64,000 nt of DNA from Manis javanica (Eukaryota; Chordata; Mammalia; Pholidota; Manidae): NCBI RefSeq assembly GCF_040802235.1, contig NC_133167.1, positions 1,131,001 through 1,195,000 on the forward strand, in the 5' to 3' direction. A model generated the notes under the pieces. It saw only the letters and a list, made by a program, of their open reading frames with translations, was not told the origin of the DNA and ran no database searches. Below are positions 1 to 11,029 of this stretch, piece after piece. Position numbers and translations under genes: made by a program. Position 1 is the stretch's first letter, and each line of letters begins with the position of its first letter.

Positions 1-780
1 GTTCGTAATCCATGCTTGTCCGGGAGCAGTTCAGATGAAAAGCAGCCACACTGAGCGCGATGCCCCTGCCTTCTGGGGGTCGGGGCGCACTGATGGACTC
101 CAGCCTCAGCATGTGCACATTAGAGCCTGAGATTGCAAGTGGTGCTGGTAGCCGCTGGCTGGTGCACGATGTGCTCACCCCGAGACTCATGGCCTCTGCC
201 AGGTGCTAGCCCCCCCTCCTGCCACTCCCCGTCTCCTCTCAGCCCTGCTCAGAGCCACGGCAGGACCCATCCCACCCCTCTGCCTTATAGCCTTCCATTT
301 TGGCTTGAGGTGGTAAGGAGGGTGTGGTCTGGTGGGGCTCTGGGGTCCCTGGGTGGAGGGGACTGTGGCATCGCCCCTGCTTCTGTGGAAATGCCAGGTA
401 GGGACAGTTTGCCTGCCACTGTGCCTGGCGGTTCTGGCCAGAGCCAAGCACTGGGGGAGGCCTGAAAGGTCCCCCTTAGCTGGACAGGAGGGGGCTGAGC
501 TCGCAGCTGCCTAACCTGTGCAGGCAGGGGAGGGGCTGTGGGTGGGGGAAGAGGACAGACCTGCAGAATTGCTCCCTGCCAGGAATTTAGCAGCAAGACA
601 TTGCACAGTGGCTCAAGGTCACGTGAGCCAGCTGAGCACCCGGGAAGAGGGCAAGAGCCACGAACCCAGCCACGGTGCCTCCAGGGCTTACTTCCCCAAT
701 ATACACCCTTCCTTTGGGGGTGACATTGTCTGGGACCTCCTAGCCACGGGCCTCTCCCTACAAATGCATGAAGTGTTTTA
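1..780. other. GC-rich intergenic stretch, no gene recognised
   Basis: Open frames here exist on both strands at once and are compositional: proline, glycine, serine and arginine rich with no family resemblance. No splice-bounded exon or repeat is recognised. Confidence 0.6.
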
Positions 781-2480
781 TCCATATTTATGTTTCACAT
801 ATTTATATATTAATACACTTGTACTGCTTTTCTGACTTCTCTTTTCACTTAATAATTTATGTTGCAATTCTCTCCATACAAGACCTATAGATTTATTTAA
901 TTCTTGTAGATAGTTATGTGGAGGCCATTGTGAGGATGGCCTATGATTTATTCATCAACTGCACCTTTGATGAGCATTTGGTTTGTGTCCAATTTTTCAC
1001 GGTTGTAAACAGTGCTGGGACGAACACATGTTTTTCTCCTTCTACCTGTTACTATGTGAAACTGATTTCTTGAACCATCCTTGCACTGTCAGGATGAATA
1101 ATGCAGTCCTGTTATTTGATCTACTAATTTTGCTTTCTAACATTTTGTCTAAAATGTTTGTATCAAAAGTCTAGTTTTCCTTGTCTGTCATGTGCTCCAC
1201 AGATTTGAGTAGTGTCATGCTAGTTGCAAAAAAAGGGGGAGTATCTATTTTACTAAATTTTTCAAAGAATGAGCACCTAGATTTATTTATCAATTCTAAT
1301 GCATGTTTCTAACTCATTACTTTCTGACTTTACCATTTTAGCTTGTTTTTTCAGTTTTCTGTAATTCTATTGCTTTTTTTCTTCTTGAGGTAGAAGTTTC
1401 GATATATTTATTATTAATATTTTTATTTACGAATATGTACATACCACATTTGACTCTCACTAGAGCACCAGCTCCACCTCTGAGGTTTTCTTGGGTGGAA
1501 GTTTAAATCCATGTTCTCCAGCTCTTTTTGCGATTCATGTTCTGTCTGACCCAGCATTGGTTTGACAGAACATTTAAAAATTTGTGTTTTGTTTTCAGAC
1601 GTTGATATTGTTTTTATTGTCTTTTTGATTGGTTTTAATTTTGTCAGTGATTTCTAGTCTGTTGTTTCTTTGTTGTGATCAAGGTGTGTGGTCTTGATCA
1701 TTTCTGGTTTGGGTCTGTTGAGGTTTTGTCTGTGATATAAACCTCCCAGATGTCGGCATGTATGTTCCAGCAGGAACACGTGTCAGCCCAAGGGAGGAAA
1801 GAGGTAAACGGCTACTTAATCACTGTTACCACAGCTTTGCACAACGTCGGCTTCTGTGTGCATTTTAGAATGGACATGATGTATTATAGTTTTAAATCAC
1901 ACACTGAATTTTAATTTATAAAGAAATGAATAGGTATCAATCAATTGGGGTGAATGACCAACAGGCTTTTACTGATGGGTGCATGATGGACGCCGTTTAG
2001 ACACAGCTGGTATAGCCCGTGGTGCTTTATTGTGAATATTACATGATCTGTTATTGTGAATATTTAAATGAGTGTATTTTCTGTGTGCAGGGTGCATAAT
2101 TAACACAAGATGTTTATTTCTCATTCATTTTCTTATGTTCATATTCTAAATTCTTTATCGTTTTAAATCTACTTGATATGTTAGGACTGAGAAATACCTC
2201 CCACTCCTATTGGGTCCTTGCAGATTTTTCTTTGTATAGCTTCCAGCTGTTTTTATTGCTTAATGCCATCTATCTGTTGCATTTTGTTTATGCATAATAG
2301 CTTTGAAGTTGATTGTAACCTCGGTCAATATAAGGTGACCTCTTTATCCTCCTGAATGCTTTTATTCCTTCAATGCAAATTAGCTTGAAATTGCTACCCT
2401 GGCCCGGCCTCTCCTGGTAGAGGGGCTCTGTCTCACCTGCTGTGTTTGGGAATGGCAATCTGCTTAATGCCTCCAAGTAG
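780..2480 (-). mobile_element. Old L1 (LINE) fragments, antisense
   Basis: The stretch turns abruptly AT-rich. Around 930-1030 it resembles the reverse complement of an L1 3' region (wording like 'cagtgctgggacgaacac'). Around 1070-1160 and 1570-1750 it resembles reverse-complemented ORF2 (the passage equivalent to 'cttgaaccatccttgca', and 'gttgaggttttgtctgtg'). 2170-2470 resembles a further upstream ORF2 part. No long frame survives, so these are ancient L1M-type pieces, perhaps from more than one insertion. Confidence 0.65.
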
Positions 2481-5245
2481 CTTTGTTTTAAACAACCGTA
2501 TGGGTGTATTAACTTTCCGATGCAGTATGGATAGTCCTTGCTTTGGATGGTAAGCTTATCCTCCTAGAGGGGATGTTTATTTCAAGGACTAGCAAGGAGG
2601 TCCCTCCTGGGTAGGGACCATCTTTGCTCAGAACAATGCCTGCATGCACCCCTTGCCATGTGGGGTGAGAGTGGGCTCCTTGCATGCTTCCCCCAGCTCA
2701 CCCCTTGCACCCGCCCGGGGCTCACCTTGAGCCATGTGCAGGTACGCCACACACAGAGGTCTCTGTCCTGGCGCTGCTTGTGCTTCTGCCAGCACCAGGG
2801 CCCTTGAGAGGGCAAGGCCAGCGTGGGGAGGCCCCAGGTGGTTATCACCATCCTAGTTACGGCCTGGGTGTTCCCTGGGGGCTCTCAGAACCAGAGGTGC
2901 TGGCTTATATGCTGGGCACACATAAGGAAAGGTTGGCGCTGGCCGAGACTGCTCCTGCACAGTGTCTGGGGACTGTGGAGTGGACGGTGCCCACTCTCTC
3001 CCTCCCTCTTTCCCTCCCCCTCCCTCCCTTTCTCCTCCCTCCGCCTGCCTCTGCCCCCACACCCACTTCTCTCTCTGCAAAGGAGGCAGCCAGTAGAGCC
3101 CAGGAGGGGTGACCGGCTGTGCACGCCTCACACAGCATGGCTGAGATGCGCTGCTCTGAGCAGGAAAGCCCCTCCTAGAGGAGGAAGTCGAGGTGGCCTC
3201 TGTTTCGGCCACCCTTCAGGGCCAGTGTCCAGCAAGTAGTGTGGGGAGAGGGGCTCCTGCACCCATGCTAGGGGAGGGTGGCTGTCCTAGTAATGCCTCA
3301 GCCCACTAACCCCACAGCACCCCACCCACAGGAGAGGCAGGTGGGGCCTCGGGTGGGCTGGTAGCTGGGCCCTGCCAGCCCTGGGTGTGTGCAGGTGGCC
3401 TGGGCAGTACACTGTGCTAAGGGCTTATTTCATCCCAAGGAGTGGCGAGGCCTTGAGGAATGTTGAGCAGGACAGGTGAGTGACTGCATTTCTGTGTAAA
3501 AGAAATGAGGAGAGGAAAGAGGCCAGAGCCCGGAGAATGGTGGGAGTTGTGGATGGGGAGCAGGTCTGAGTCTCGGATGGTGAGAATGGGGTGAAACCAG
3601 GTCAGTTTGGGAGCCAAGACTGGCAGCTCCAGGCCAGGAGGCACAGGCAGAGAGAGCCTTGCACAATCCCGGCCGTTCCTTCCCCAGTGGCCCGGAAGGC
3701 GCAGACCAGTGTGCGTCTGGGGATGGGGTGGTGGCTGACCCCGGGGCCGCGGATTGCAGGAGCCCTGTGTGAGCACCCAGGGAGTGTGGCACAAAGCCTT
3801 CAGGCTGCTGCCTCCCGAGCCGCCTGGGGTGGGGACACCCCAGGACTCAGGGCAGCAGGGAGTTCCACTGGCACGTGGTACACAGAACATTCCGGAAGTC
3901 ACACATACCCCAGATGGCAAGCAGGTTTCCAGGACCCAGCGTGGCCACGCGGCAAACCAGCTCCAAATGACAGGAATTCCCGTGCACTGTCCCCAGGTGT
4001 CTGCCCCAGCAAATGGCAGGTCTGGTTTGCCCATTTGTCTGGGCTTTGAAGGCACAGGTTTCCCTTCTCACTTTTTGGGAAGAGTGAGCCTGGGGCTAAG
4101 CCAGCGAGCTGGGAAAGGACAGACAAAGGGCAGGATGCCCTTGGCAGCCCCTATGGAGGGCGGCGGCTCTGGGGGGACAGGACTTCTGCGTGAGCTCCTG
4201 CCACAGCCTAGGTAACAGCAGCGCCCACCCAGTGCAGTTGGCGTGCCGGCCGTCTCTCCACGGCTCTCCGGGGCCACTTTGCTAGCCTTCCCCATCTGCC
4301 CAAGGGCCACATGAGAAGGATGGCATGCTTTGGGGGAGATGACAGCAGTCTGGCCCTTGGCACCCAGCAGAGGGCACACCGACCCCTGCCAGGCCTCCTC
4401 TGTGCTCAGGTGGAAATTCCTCACCAGCGGAAGCCCCCATCACCCAGCGCAGCCAAGGTTCTGGGTGGACCCCTCTCTGTCCTCAGCACACGTGGCCCAG
4501 GGAGGCAGGGGCATCTTGACCACCATCTCCCCACAGCTCCTGATGGCCACGCAGACCCTGCCCAGTGCTGAGGGGCTCATGAGTACCGCCTGTGGATTGT
4601 GAGGAGGCCCCCACAATTCCCAGGGTGGCCGTTGCTGGGAGCCACCCACCAGCCACACCCCTGCCTTCCTAGTCACCCTGCTGGACCCCAGCGTAGGCCC
4701 ACACCCACTCTGCACCCCCACAGGCCCCGGCACCCTCACTCACCCCAGTGACCTCCGGAGACCCTCTGGCTCTCCCCTCTGGTGTCCTGTCACCTTGGTG
4801 TCTCAGGCTCTGCCCTGCATGGTGCCAGCCCTCGGCAAAGAGTCATGGGACAGAAGGGCCCAGCTCTTCCTGCCTTCCAAAGGTCTCAGTTAGGGCAAGT
4901 GAGCTCACTGGGCTGTGGATGGATGTGGTGGCCGTGGTCAGACATGGGGCCACGGGCAGATGCCTGGTGTGGGGTGGATGCAAAGGACAGGGTCCCAGTG
5001 GACACTGGTGGCTTGACCCCCCGTCTTCTGTTCTCAGATGTTGGCTGAGACCACAGAGGCAGCCTCAAGGGCCAGACAGACTGAGTCAGCAACCTCTGGA
5101 CAGCCGAGGGGACTGGGCACGGCTAGCCCACTGTACCACCACTGCCACCAGGGCACAACTTCCCTGATGCAGAAAACCCTCCTCACTCAGCTGGTGATGT
5201 TACCAGGGTCTCGTCACTCCTGTTTACAAGAGTTCCTTTGAGCAA
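2481..5245. other. GC-rich intergenic DNA without recognised gene
   Basis: Overlapping frames on both strands are explained by base composition. No exon with convincing splice sites and no known protein family was found. The only distinct item is the pyrimidine tract listed separately. Confidence 0.55.
2990..3082. repeat. Polypyrimidine (CT-rich) tract
   Basis: The + strand is almost uninterrupted C and T, built from ccctccct-like units. Such a purine/pyrimidine-asymmetric tract can adopt triplex (H-DNA) form. This is low-complexity sequence, not a coding element. Confidence 0.75.
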
Positions 5246-5860
5246 GAGCTGTGCCTTTTATTAAAAAATAATACTTGCTCATCACGATTTTTAAAAAGTC
5301 ACAAATTCGGAAAGTGCAAGAAAAATGGAGAAGGGATGCAATGACCTCTCACCAGCCAGAGAGACGAGCTCACTGCCTTTCAAAGTCTTTGCACTGAATA
5401 TATGGACATGGGATTTTTCCAAGGACGGGGTTGTGTTTTATCCCATCTACTCAACCAATTAATGTTTGCATTTGTGCTCGGAAATTATCTTGGATAATTT
5501 TCTAAGTTGATAAATGTAGATGCAGCTCATATACATGTAATATATAAAATATACATAATTGATGTAACATATAAATATATTATGTGTGTGTTTTTGCATA
5601 TACACACAACATATATATATGCAAACACATATCATGTGTTTCCATCTGTTTTAATGGCTGCATTGAATTATGAATGTGTAGTGGTTTATTTAACCAATTT
5701 CATTTTGATGGACACTTGGCTTGGGTTTATTTATTCAGAATCAAAAATAATGCTACAATGAGCATCTTTGTATTCTTGTGTGAGGGTTTGTATGGATAAA
5801 TTCTGGAGGTGGCATTGCTGGGTCAAAAGCCTGCATAATTAAAGCTTGATAGGCATCTTC
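5246..5860 (-). mobile_element. L1 3'-region fragment, antisense, with AT-rich low-complexity insert
   Basis: The end of this block carries the antisense L1 3' signature 'ggcattgctgggtcaaaag' preceded by 'gagcatctttgtattcttgtg'. The start ('tttttaaaaagtcacaaat') fits the old L1M/L1ME 3' end. 5510-5635 is a TA/TG-rich simple region that probably grew inside the element. Confidence 0.65.
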
Positions 5861-6054
5861 ATGTTGTGTCTGCGTCAATGGCCCAGGAGCACTTGGGGCC
5901 TCTTGCCCTGCAGGGATCAGAGGACGCGGATCTTTGTCATACAGACCAATCTCGGGGGCAGGAAACGCCTGCCCCTTACTTCAACAAGAGTTGTTAAAAT
6001 TATGAGTGAGACAAAAATGTTTGCATATGTTTGCTGACTGTTTTATGGCTAAAG

Positions 6055-6365
6055 AAGTAAATAAAATGCTTGCTACCTCACAGAAATTAATTTCAGATGG
6101 ATGAAAGATCTGTATATTGAAAGCTCATAAAAGTGATGCTTTGTAACATCACAGCAGGAGGGAAAGCCCTCCTACACACCTTGAGGCCGGAGCCTTTATG
6201 GAAGACACAAATTCGATTGCATTTTTTAAGACACTGAGGTAAAGGACACCACGAAGAAGGTGGAAGGGAACCAGCAAAATGGGAAAATGGGGAAACACAA
6301 AATACAAACTAATATAAACCTACAAGTTTAGAAGGAAAATATTAAAAATCCAGTAGCTATAGAGG
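6055..6365 (+). mobile_element. Old L1 ORF2 C-terminal fragment, sense
   Basis: The text parallels the end of L1 ORF2 ('gatggatgaaagatctgtat', then 'aaaggacaccacgaagaagg', then 'aaaatgggaaaatgg'), which in intact elements encodes the MKDL...KDTIKK...WEK region. It is heavily mutated with no usable frame. Confidence 0.65.
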
Positions 6366-7284
6366 TGAGGGTCACGAGCATCAAGGGCGGGATGAAGTAG
6401 CCCCCGTGCCCCCCCTTCCAGGGTCCCCGGGACACAAGCCACCCAAGGAGGAGGGCCAACAGGAAAGTGGGCACCGTAGACCTGGCTTGGGGGACCCCTG
6501 GGGTTACGGGCGTCCTGGGGGCTGCTCTGGAGCGAGGCTGGGAGGATGGCGGCGCCAGGAAGAGTGTGACGCAGAATCAAAGCGTCTCCCATGTGCCCCC
6601 ACTGGGGGTGCAAAGGCCGATCAGAGCTGAGGAGGCTCTGGTCTGGGAGCAGGAAAAGCACAGAAAACTAAGCAACAGAGCAGAGACTCTGGCAGGCAGG
6701 CTCAGCGGTGAGGAGGATTCAGCCCTGATGGTGCGCACTCGCTGAGCGCGGAGGTGATTCCTGGTGGGACACGACTCCACGGAGTGGGGGGGCCTGGCGT
6801 GTGGGAAGGAGGGCGGGACGAGGTGGCCAGACCTCCAGCCTCCAGAATGAAAAGGTGCCGGGCCATGCCTGAGGTCAAAGCTGCCGGCACTGGGTCATGG
6901 GCAGGGCTGGGCGGGGGCACCCGGGGGCAGGCAGGGGTGGGGAGGCCTCGGCAGAGGGCTGTTTCCCGCCATAGGCTGTTTCCCCGGGTCTTGCCTCCCC
7001 CGGGGCCCCATGCAGCTGGAGGGCCGTGTGTGGGACTGCGGCGTGGATGGGGTGAGGCTGCCAGACACTGGTGTGGTCCCACCATCTCCCCGCTCCCCAC
7101 CTCGGAGCCAGTGACACCCGTGCGACCACGGAGGAGATGAGGATGGAGAGGGTGAAAGGGAAGTGGGCCCTCAGGATATAAACATTGTCCTCTAAGAAAG
7201 AAACAGGAGGAGACAGTTCATTATGTTAACAGCATAAGGAGAAAAAGTGTTTTAACAGAAGTTCCAAAGGTATTTGGTAATAGT
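6366..7284. other. GC-rich intergenic DNA
   Basis: Frames on both strands reach about 130 codons but are glycine/arginine/proline rich and mutually overlapping, as expected from base composition. Nothing recognisable. Confidence 0.5.
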
Positions 7285-7740
7285 TGACGACTGTACTATC
7301 AACAGCTGCGTAACAAATCACCCCTGACTTAGCAGGTCACAACAGGAGGCATTCATCATGCCACCCGGGCAGCTCAGCAAGTGCCTCCGCACATGGTCTC
7401 AGGAGGCTGTTACCGGGCACTGGTCCGGCTGCTTCCCCTCTGCAGGGTGACTGGGGGGGTCTCCTTCCCAGCTCACTCACTGGTTGCCTGTGGGCCTCAA
7501 GGGCTGTTGGCCGGCTGGGGTTCTTCAGCCTTTCTGGGGACCACAGTGTGGCTGCCAGCTTCCTCCAGAGCAGGAGACCCGAGAGAGCTTGCCCAAGCTG
7601 GCAGCTGCAGGCCCTCTACCCACCGGCCTAGCAGGGGCGCCCCGTGGCTGCTCGTCAGACCCCCACACCGGGGCAGCCCCCTCGTCAGGGGACAGGCAGC
7701 AGAGAGGGTGGACACACTTTAAAGCTGCCACAGCAGCTGT
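7285..7740 (+). mobile_element. Degraded ancient interspersed repeat, probably LTR-type (MaLR/ERVL-like)
   Basis: It opens with 'cagctgcgtaacaaatcacc' followed by 'gacttagcaggtcacaacag', the common old-repeat phrase of the 'ctgcataacaaaccaccccaaaacttagtggctt' type. The order of later phrases ('ggctgccagcttcctccagagcag', 'agagagcttgcccaagctg') is also kept. Family assignment is from memory and could be wrong. It is an eroded fossil with no coding part. Confidence 0.4.
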
Positions 7741-7834
7741 GGGTGGCCGAGCCTGGGGGAAGCAGGAAATGGGGCCCGTCCCCAGCATAGTGTGGGTCAC
7801 ATGTCATGTTATTAGGAACCAGCAGGAAGTTCTG

Positions 7835-7965
7835 TCCTAAGTGGAACATGGAGTAAATTATGACGGCAGTTAAGACAAATTTCTGGGAAGTTAATGGAAC
7901 TTGATTAAATTAGTTATCGTTAATTAAAGTTGTTGCTTAAGTGACTTCACTACGGCTTTTGTGGT
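7835..7965. promoter_or_regulatory. AT-rich island, candidate conserved non-coding element
   Basis: About 130 bp of A+T-rich, non-repetitive sequence sits inside GC-rich surroundings. It contains homeodomain-type cores (ttaattaaag, gattaaattag). Neither coding nor transposon-like by eye. Regulatory function is inferred from composition and motif content only. Confidence 0.25.
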
Positions 7966-9039
7966 CACATGTGGATGGGAAATTAAAAAGGGGCGGGTGG
8001 GGCCCCCTAGTTGGTGGGGAAGACACTCTTTGTTCTGGGGGAAGGCCTGGCCCCCCCTGGTGCCCCTGCTGTGTAGGTTAGGGCCCCACAGTTACCCAGA
8101 TGTAAAGCCAGGCCTGTCCACTGCTCCCAAAGCTGGGAGAGGCCCGAGGGTGCCAAGTAGCTGGCCACTGAGAGTGTGCACCAGTGACCCAGCCCTCCCG
8201 ACACGGAGCCCGAAGTGCAGACTGGGGGTGTGACAGAGGCCCCCGGGTTCAAGCCACACTGTCCATCCAGCTTTGCCAGCCACTGAGCCCACACCCAGAT
8301 ACTTCTCATGGGTCATTTTGAAGTCTAGGGTGGGAAGAGGGAGGAACTCAGAAACCCACGCATTACGGAAGCACCTCGAAGGCCTGTGACTCGAGACGGC
8401 ACCCACGGTCAGGGCGGCTGTGGGTGCTGCAGAGCGGGCTGCCCGGCCTGGCAACGGGGGTGCTCTGGGACAGATTGTCCTTTGTTGTGGGGCAGACCCG
8501 TGTACCCCTGCCCTCTACCCACTGGACCCCAGAACCCTCCCCCCAGTGGGACAAGCACAGGTGGGTCCAGGCACTGCCAAAGGCTGAGGGCCACTGCTCT
8601 CCAGGCAGTGAAGTCTGCCTGGTGTGGAAGTGAGCAGAAACTCCTCCAGGCTGAGCCTGGCTCATGGCTGCCTTCCCTGGGTGGCCAAAGGCTGTGATCA
8701 GGAAGACATCCACACTGCGACTGGGATTTGATAACAGTGGCAGGGTATGGGGGTGCTCCGACCTCTCTTGCCTTCAGCATAGGGAGAGTTCTGGGGATGG
8801 GAGGCTTGGTGAGGGGCCACTCTGCACTCACCTCTGTGGTCGGCCAGGCCTGGTGCTGGGCAGGCTGTGGCAGAGGGGGCTTGGCCTAAGGGCTGCAGGG
8901 CACGGAGCAGAGAAAGGCCCAGAAGCCAGTGGCCCAGATGACCCAGAGAGCAGGCTGAGGCTAAGGGGCCGGCTGGTCATGCTCTGGTCAGTAGTGCGGT
9001 GAAGGGGGGGCCCCCTCATCCATCAGACAGTTTAAAGCA
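7966..9039. other. GC-rich intergenic DNA
   Basis: No gene recognised. Reading frames on opposite strands overlap throughout and are compositional. One probable DNA-transposon relic is listed separately. Confidence 0.5.
8485..8605 (+). mobile_element. Probable hAT-Charlie non-autonomous DNA transposon relic
   Basis: Ordered phrases 'ccctctacccactgga', 'ccctccccccagtggga' and 'ccaggcactgccaaagg' follow the familiar mammalian repeat reading 'ggcctctacccactagatg ... ccccccagttgtgacaa ... agacattgccaaatg'. Subfamily is not resolved and termini are not clear. Confidence 0.45.
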
Positions 9040-9330
9040 GAAAATCAGACAGGATATGAATAACTTCCAAAATTCATCAAATTCATAGGCACATGAAAAT
9101 CTATCCCACAGAAAAACTCATTTCAAATCCCTTAAATTTTAACTGTCACACTCAGTGAATTTCCAGGAAACTAAACACTGAATGTCAATAGCACTTCTAG
9201 TGTGAGCCATCCAATCTTAATTAAATCTGTACCACCCTGAATTACTTTAGCTATGATTTTCCTGCAGAAAGTATTGTGGAAAATCTATTCTCTCCTTGTT
9301 TTAATCAGATTTCACAATTTTCCAGGGGAT
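9040..9330. promoter_or_regulatory. AT-rich unique island, candidate conserved enhancer-like element
   Basis: About 290 bp of sharply AT-rich, non-repetitive DNA between GC-rich flanks. It contains homeobox-like and POU/SOX-like words (aatcttaattaaatc, tttaaatttt, attactttagctatgat). It has no long frame and no transposon phrase I recognise. This is the look of mammalian developmental conserved non-coding elements; function is inferred. Confidence 0.35.
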
Positions 9331-9489
9331 GTGCTGGTGGAAAGGTTCTGCTTGCTCGGACATGGGGCAGGGGGCTGGGGCGTTCCAAGGCCCTCCCCGG
9401 TCCAGGAAAGGAAGGCAGGCCGTCTCTAACAAGACCCAGTCCGGTCTGCGGGTTAGCAAGGGAGCGGTAAGCCAGCGGAGAAGACGGGG

Positions 9490-9605
9490 CCGCACCTCAT
9501 GGCAAAGCACACAGAGCAGAGCAGTAGCACATCGCCAGACAGCCCAACAGGAAAATGGGCGAAGCACTTGAACAGATGCTTCCCAAGGGAGCAGGTCCAG
9601 TGGTT
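9490..9605 (+). mobile_element. L1 ORF2 fragment, sense
   Basis: The passage 'aaaatgggcgaagcacttgaa' followed by 'agatgcttcccaagggagca' parallels the L1 text 'aaatgggcaaaggacttgaatagacatttctccaaagaag'. It is separated from the next L1 piece by about 380 bp of GC-rich sequence. Confidence 0.6.
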
Positions 9606-9980
9606 AATACGTGACGAGGGATCTCTCTGGTATCAAAGAAGTGCAAGCTGCAGGAGCTGCTGCCGTATGCTGCAGCCCAGATCCTGGTTTCTGACCCCTG
9701 GCTGCAGCCCACGCTGGCCCATGGCTCAGAGCTGCCTCTCTGCTGGAGAACCTCCGGAGGGCAGGCAGAAGCCACCTCACCCCCAGCGGCTGAGGGCAGT
9801 GGTTGGCTGTAGGGAAGGGCGGCCCTCGCTGGCCCAAGGTGGAGCTGACTCTGGGATGTGGTTCACACTCCAGGGCCCCCTGTGGGGTCAGGCAGGGGCT
9901 GATTACTGCTGAGACCACCTCCTGAAAACCACGAGATTCACAGAAGGCTCTGCTTCCAGGACACCTGCCCTACCACACAC
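9606..9980. other. GC-rich segment between L1 pieces, no gene
   Basis: Unrecognised sequence that may be an insertion splitting the surrounding old L1. No coding evidence. Confidence 0.4.
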
Positions 9981-9984
9981 ATAA

Positions 9985-10610
9985 AAGCAGCATGTCCGTG
10001 AGGATGGCCAGTGTCAAAATGACAGAAACAAGTGTTGTGAGGCTGTGGAGAGACTGAGGGACCCTTGTGCACTGTTCAGTGCATCTGCTGTCCGGTTGGT
10101 TCCCAAAAGTTAACCATGGAACTACCATATTATGCAGTATTCCCCTTCTGAATATATACCCCCAAAAGTGGAGGCAGGTCTGGGACAGGTACTTGCTCAC
10201 CACGCTCACCGCAGCACTAGGCACAACAGCCCAGAGGTGGAAGCAGTTCTGGTGCCCACCGACAGAAGGACGGGTGAGCACGATGTGGCCCGCCCACGCA
10301 ATGGGGGCCACACAGCCCCCGAAGGGAGGAGATTCTGACCCGGGTGACAGTGGGCGAAACTTGAGGGTGTTATGCTGATGGAATGGGCCAGGCAGGGGAC
10401 ACACGCTGTGTGACCCCACGGATCTGAGGCCCGTGGAGTCGCCGGAGCGTAGAGACAGAGAGAGTAGCATGGTAGGGACCAGGGCTGGGCGGGCAGAGAA
10501 TGGGGGGCCAGTGTTTAAAGAGCACAGAGCTTCAGTTTGGGAGGATGGAGAGGTTCTGGAGGTGTGGGGATGGCTGCCCAACAGCATGAGTGCCCAGGGC
10601 GCCCATCTGT
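9985..10610 (+). mobile_element. L1 3' end, sense
   Basis: It follows the canonical order of an L1 3' region: 'gaggatggccagtgtcaaaatg', 'gacccttgtgcactgttcagtg', 'gaactaccatattatgcag', then the inverted-CAAT-like 'gcacaacagcccagaggtgga'. The reading frame of ORF2 is lost. It lies upstream of a separate ORF2 block in the same orientation, so the two are different insertions. Confidence 0.75.
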
Positions 10611-11029
10611 TCTGACGGCAGGCCCCTCGGGGGCAGCACCAGCTCTTGCATCCTTGGCCTGCAGACCGTGAGCTCCTGGGGTCGCTCCTGTTGTCACCTC
10701 CGGAGAACGTCCCGGACACGCCAGCCACCGGGAGTGCCTTGACTCTACGCCCACACGTTGCTGGCAGGAACCCCGGGGCACAGCTGTCAGGAAGACCATC
10801 TCTGTTATGAAGTGGAAAGGTCTAGAAATGCCCCCAGGAAACAGACACCAGGCCGCAAACAAACGTAGGAAGATGTTCAACGCCGCATGATTTATAACAG
10901 TGGAAACGTGGAAATGTCTTGCGTATTTAATACTCCCCTCACCCTGTAATTGAAAAAAATAAGTAAACAAAATCAGTAAGGACATAGAGGACCTGAGCAT
11001 CGCCACCGAACACGTGACTCAGCTGACAT

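Noticed and set aside
9970-10728. 252-codon minus-strand frame
   Set aside because: It lies opposite a sense L1 3' region and its protein has no L1 or host resemblance. It is a shadow frame.
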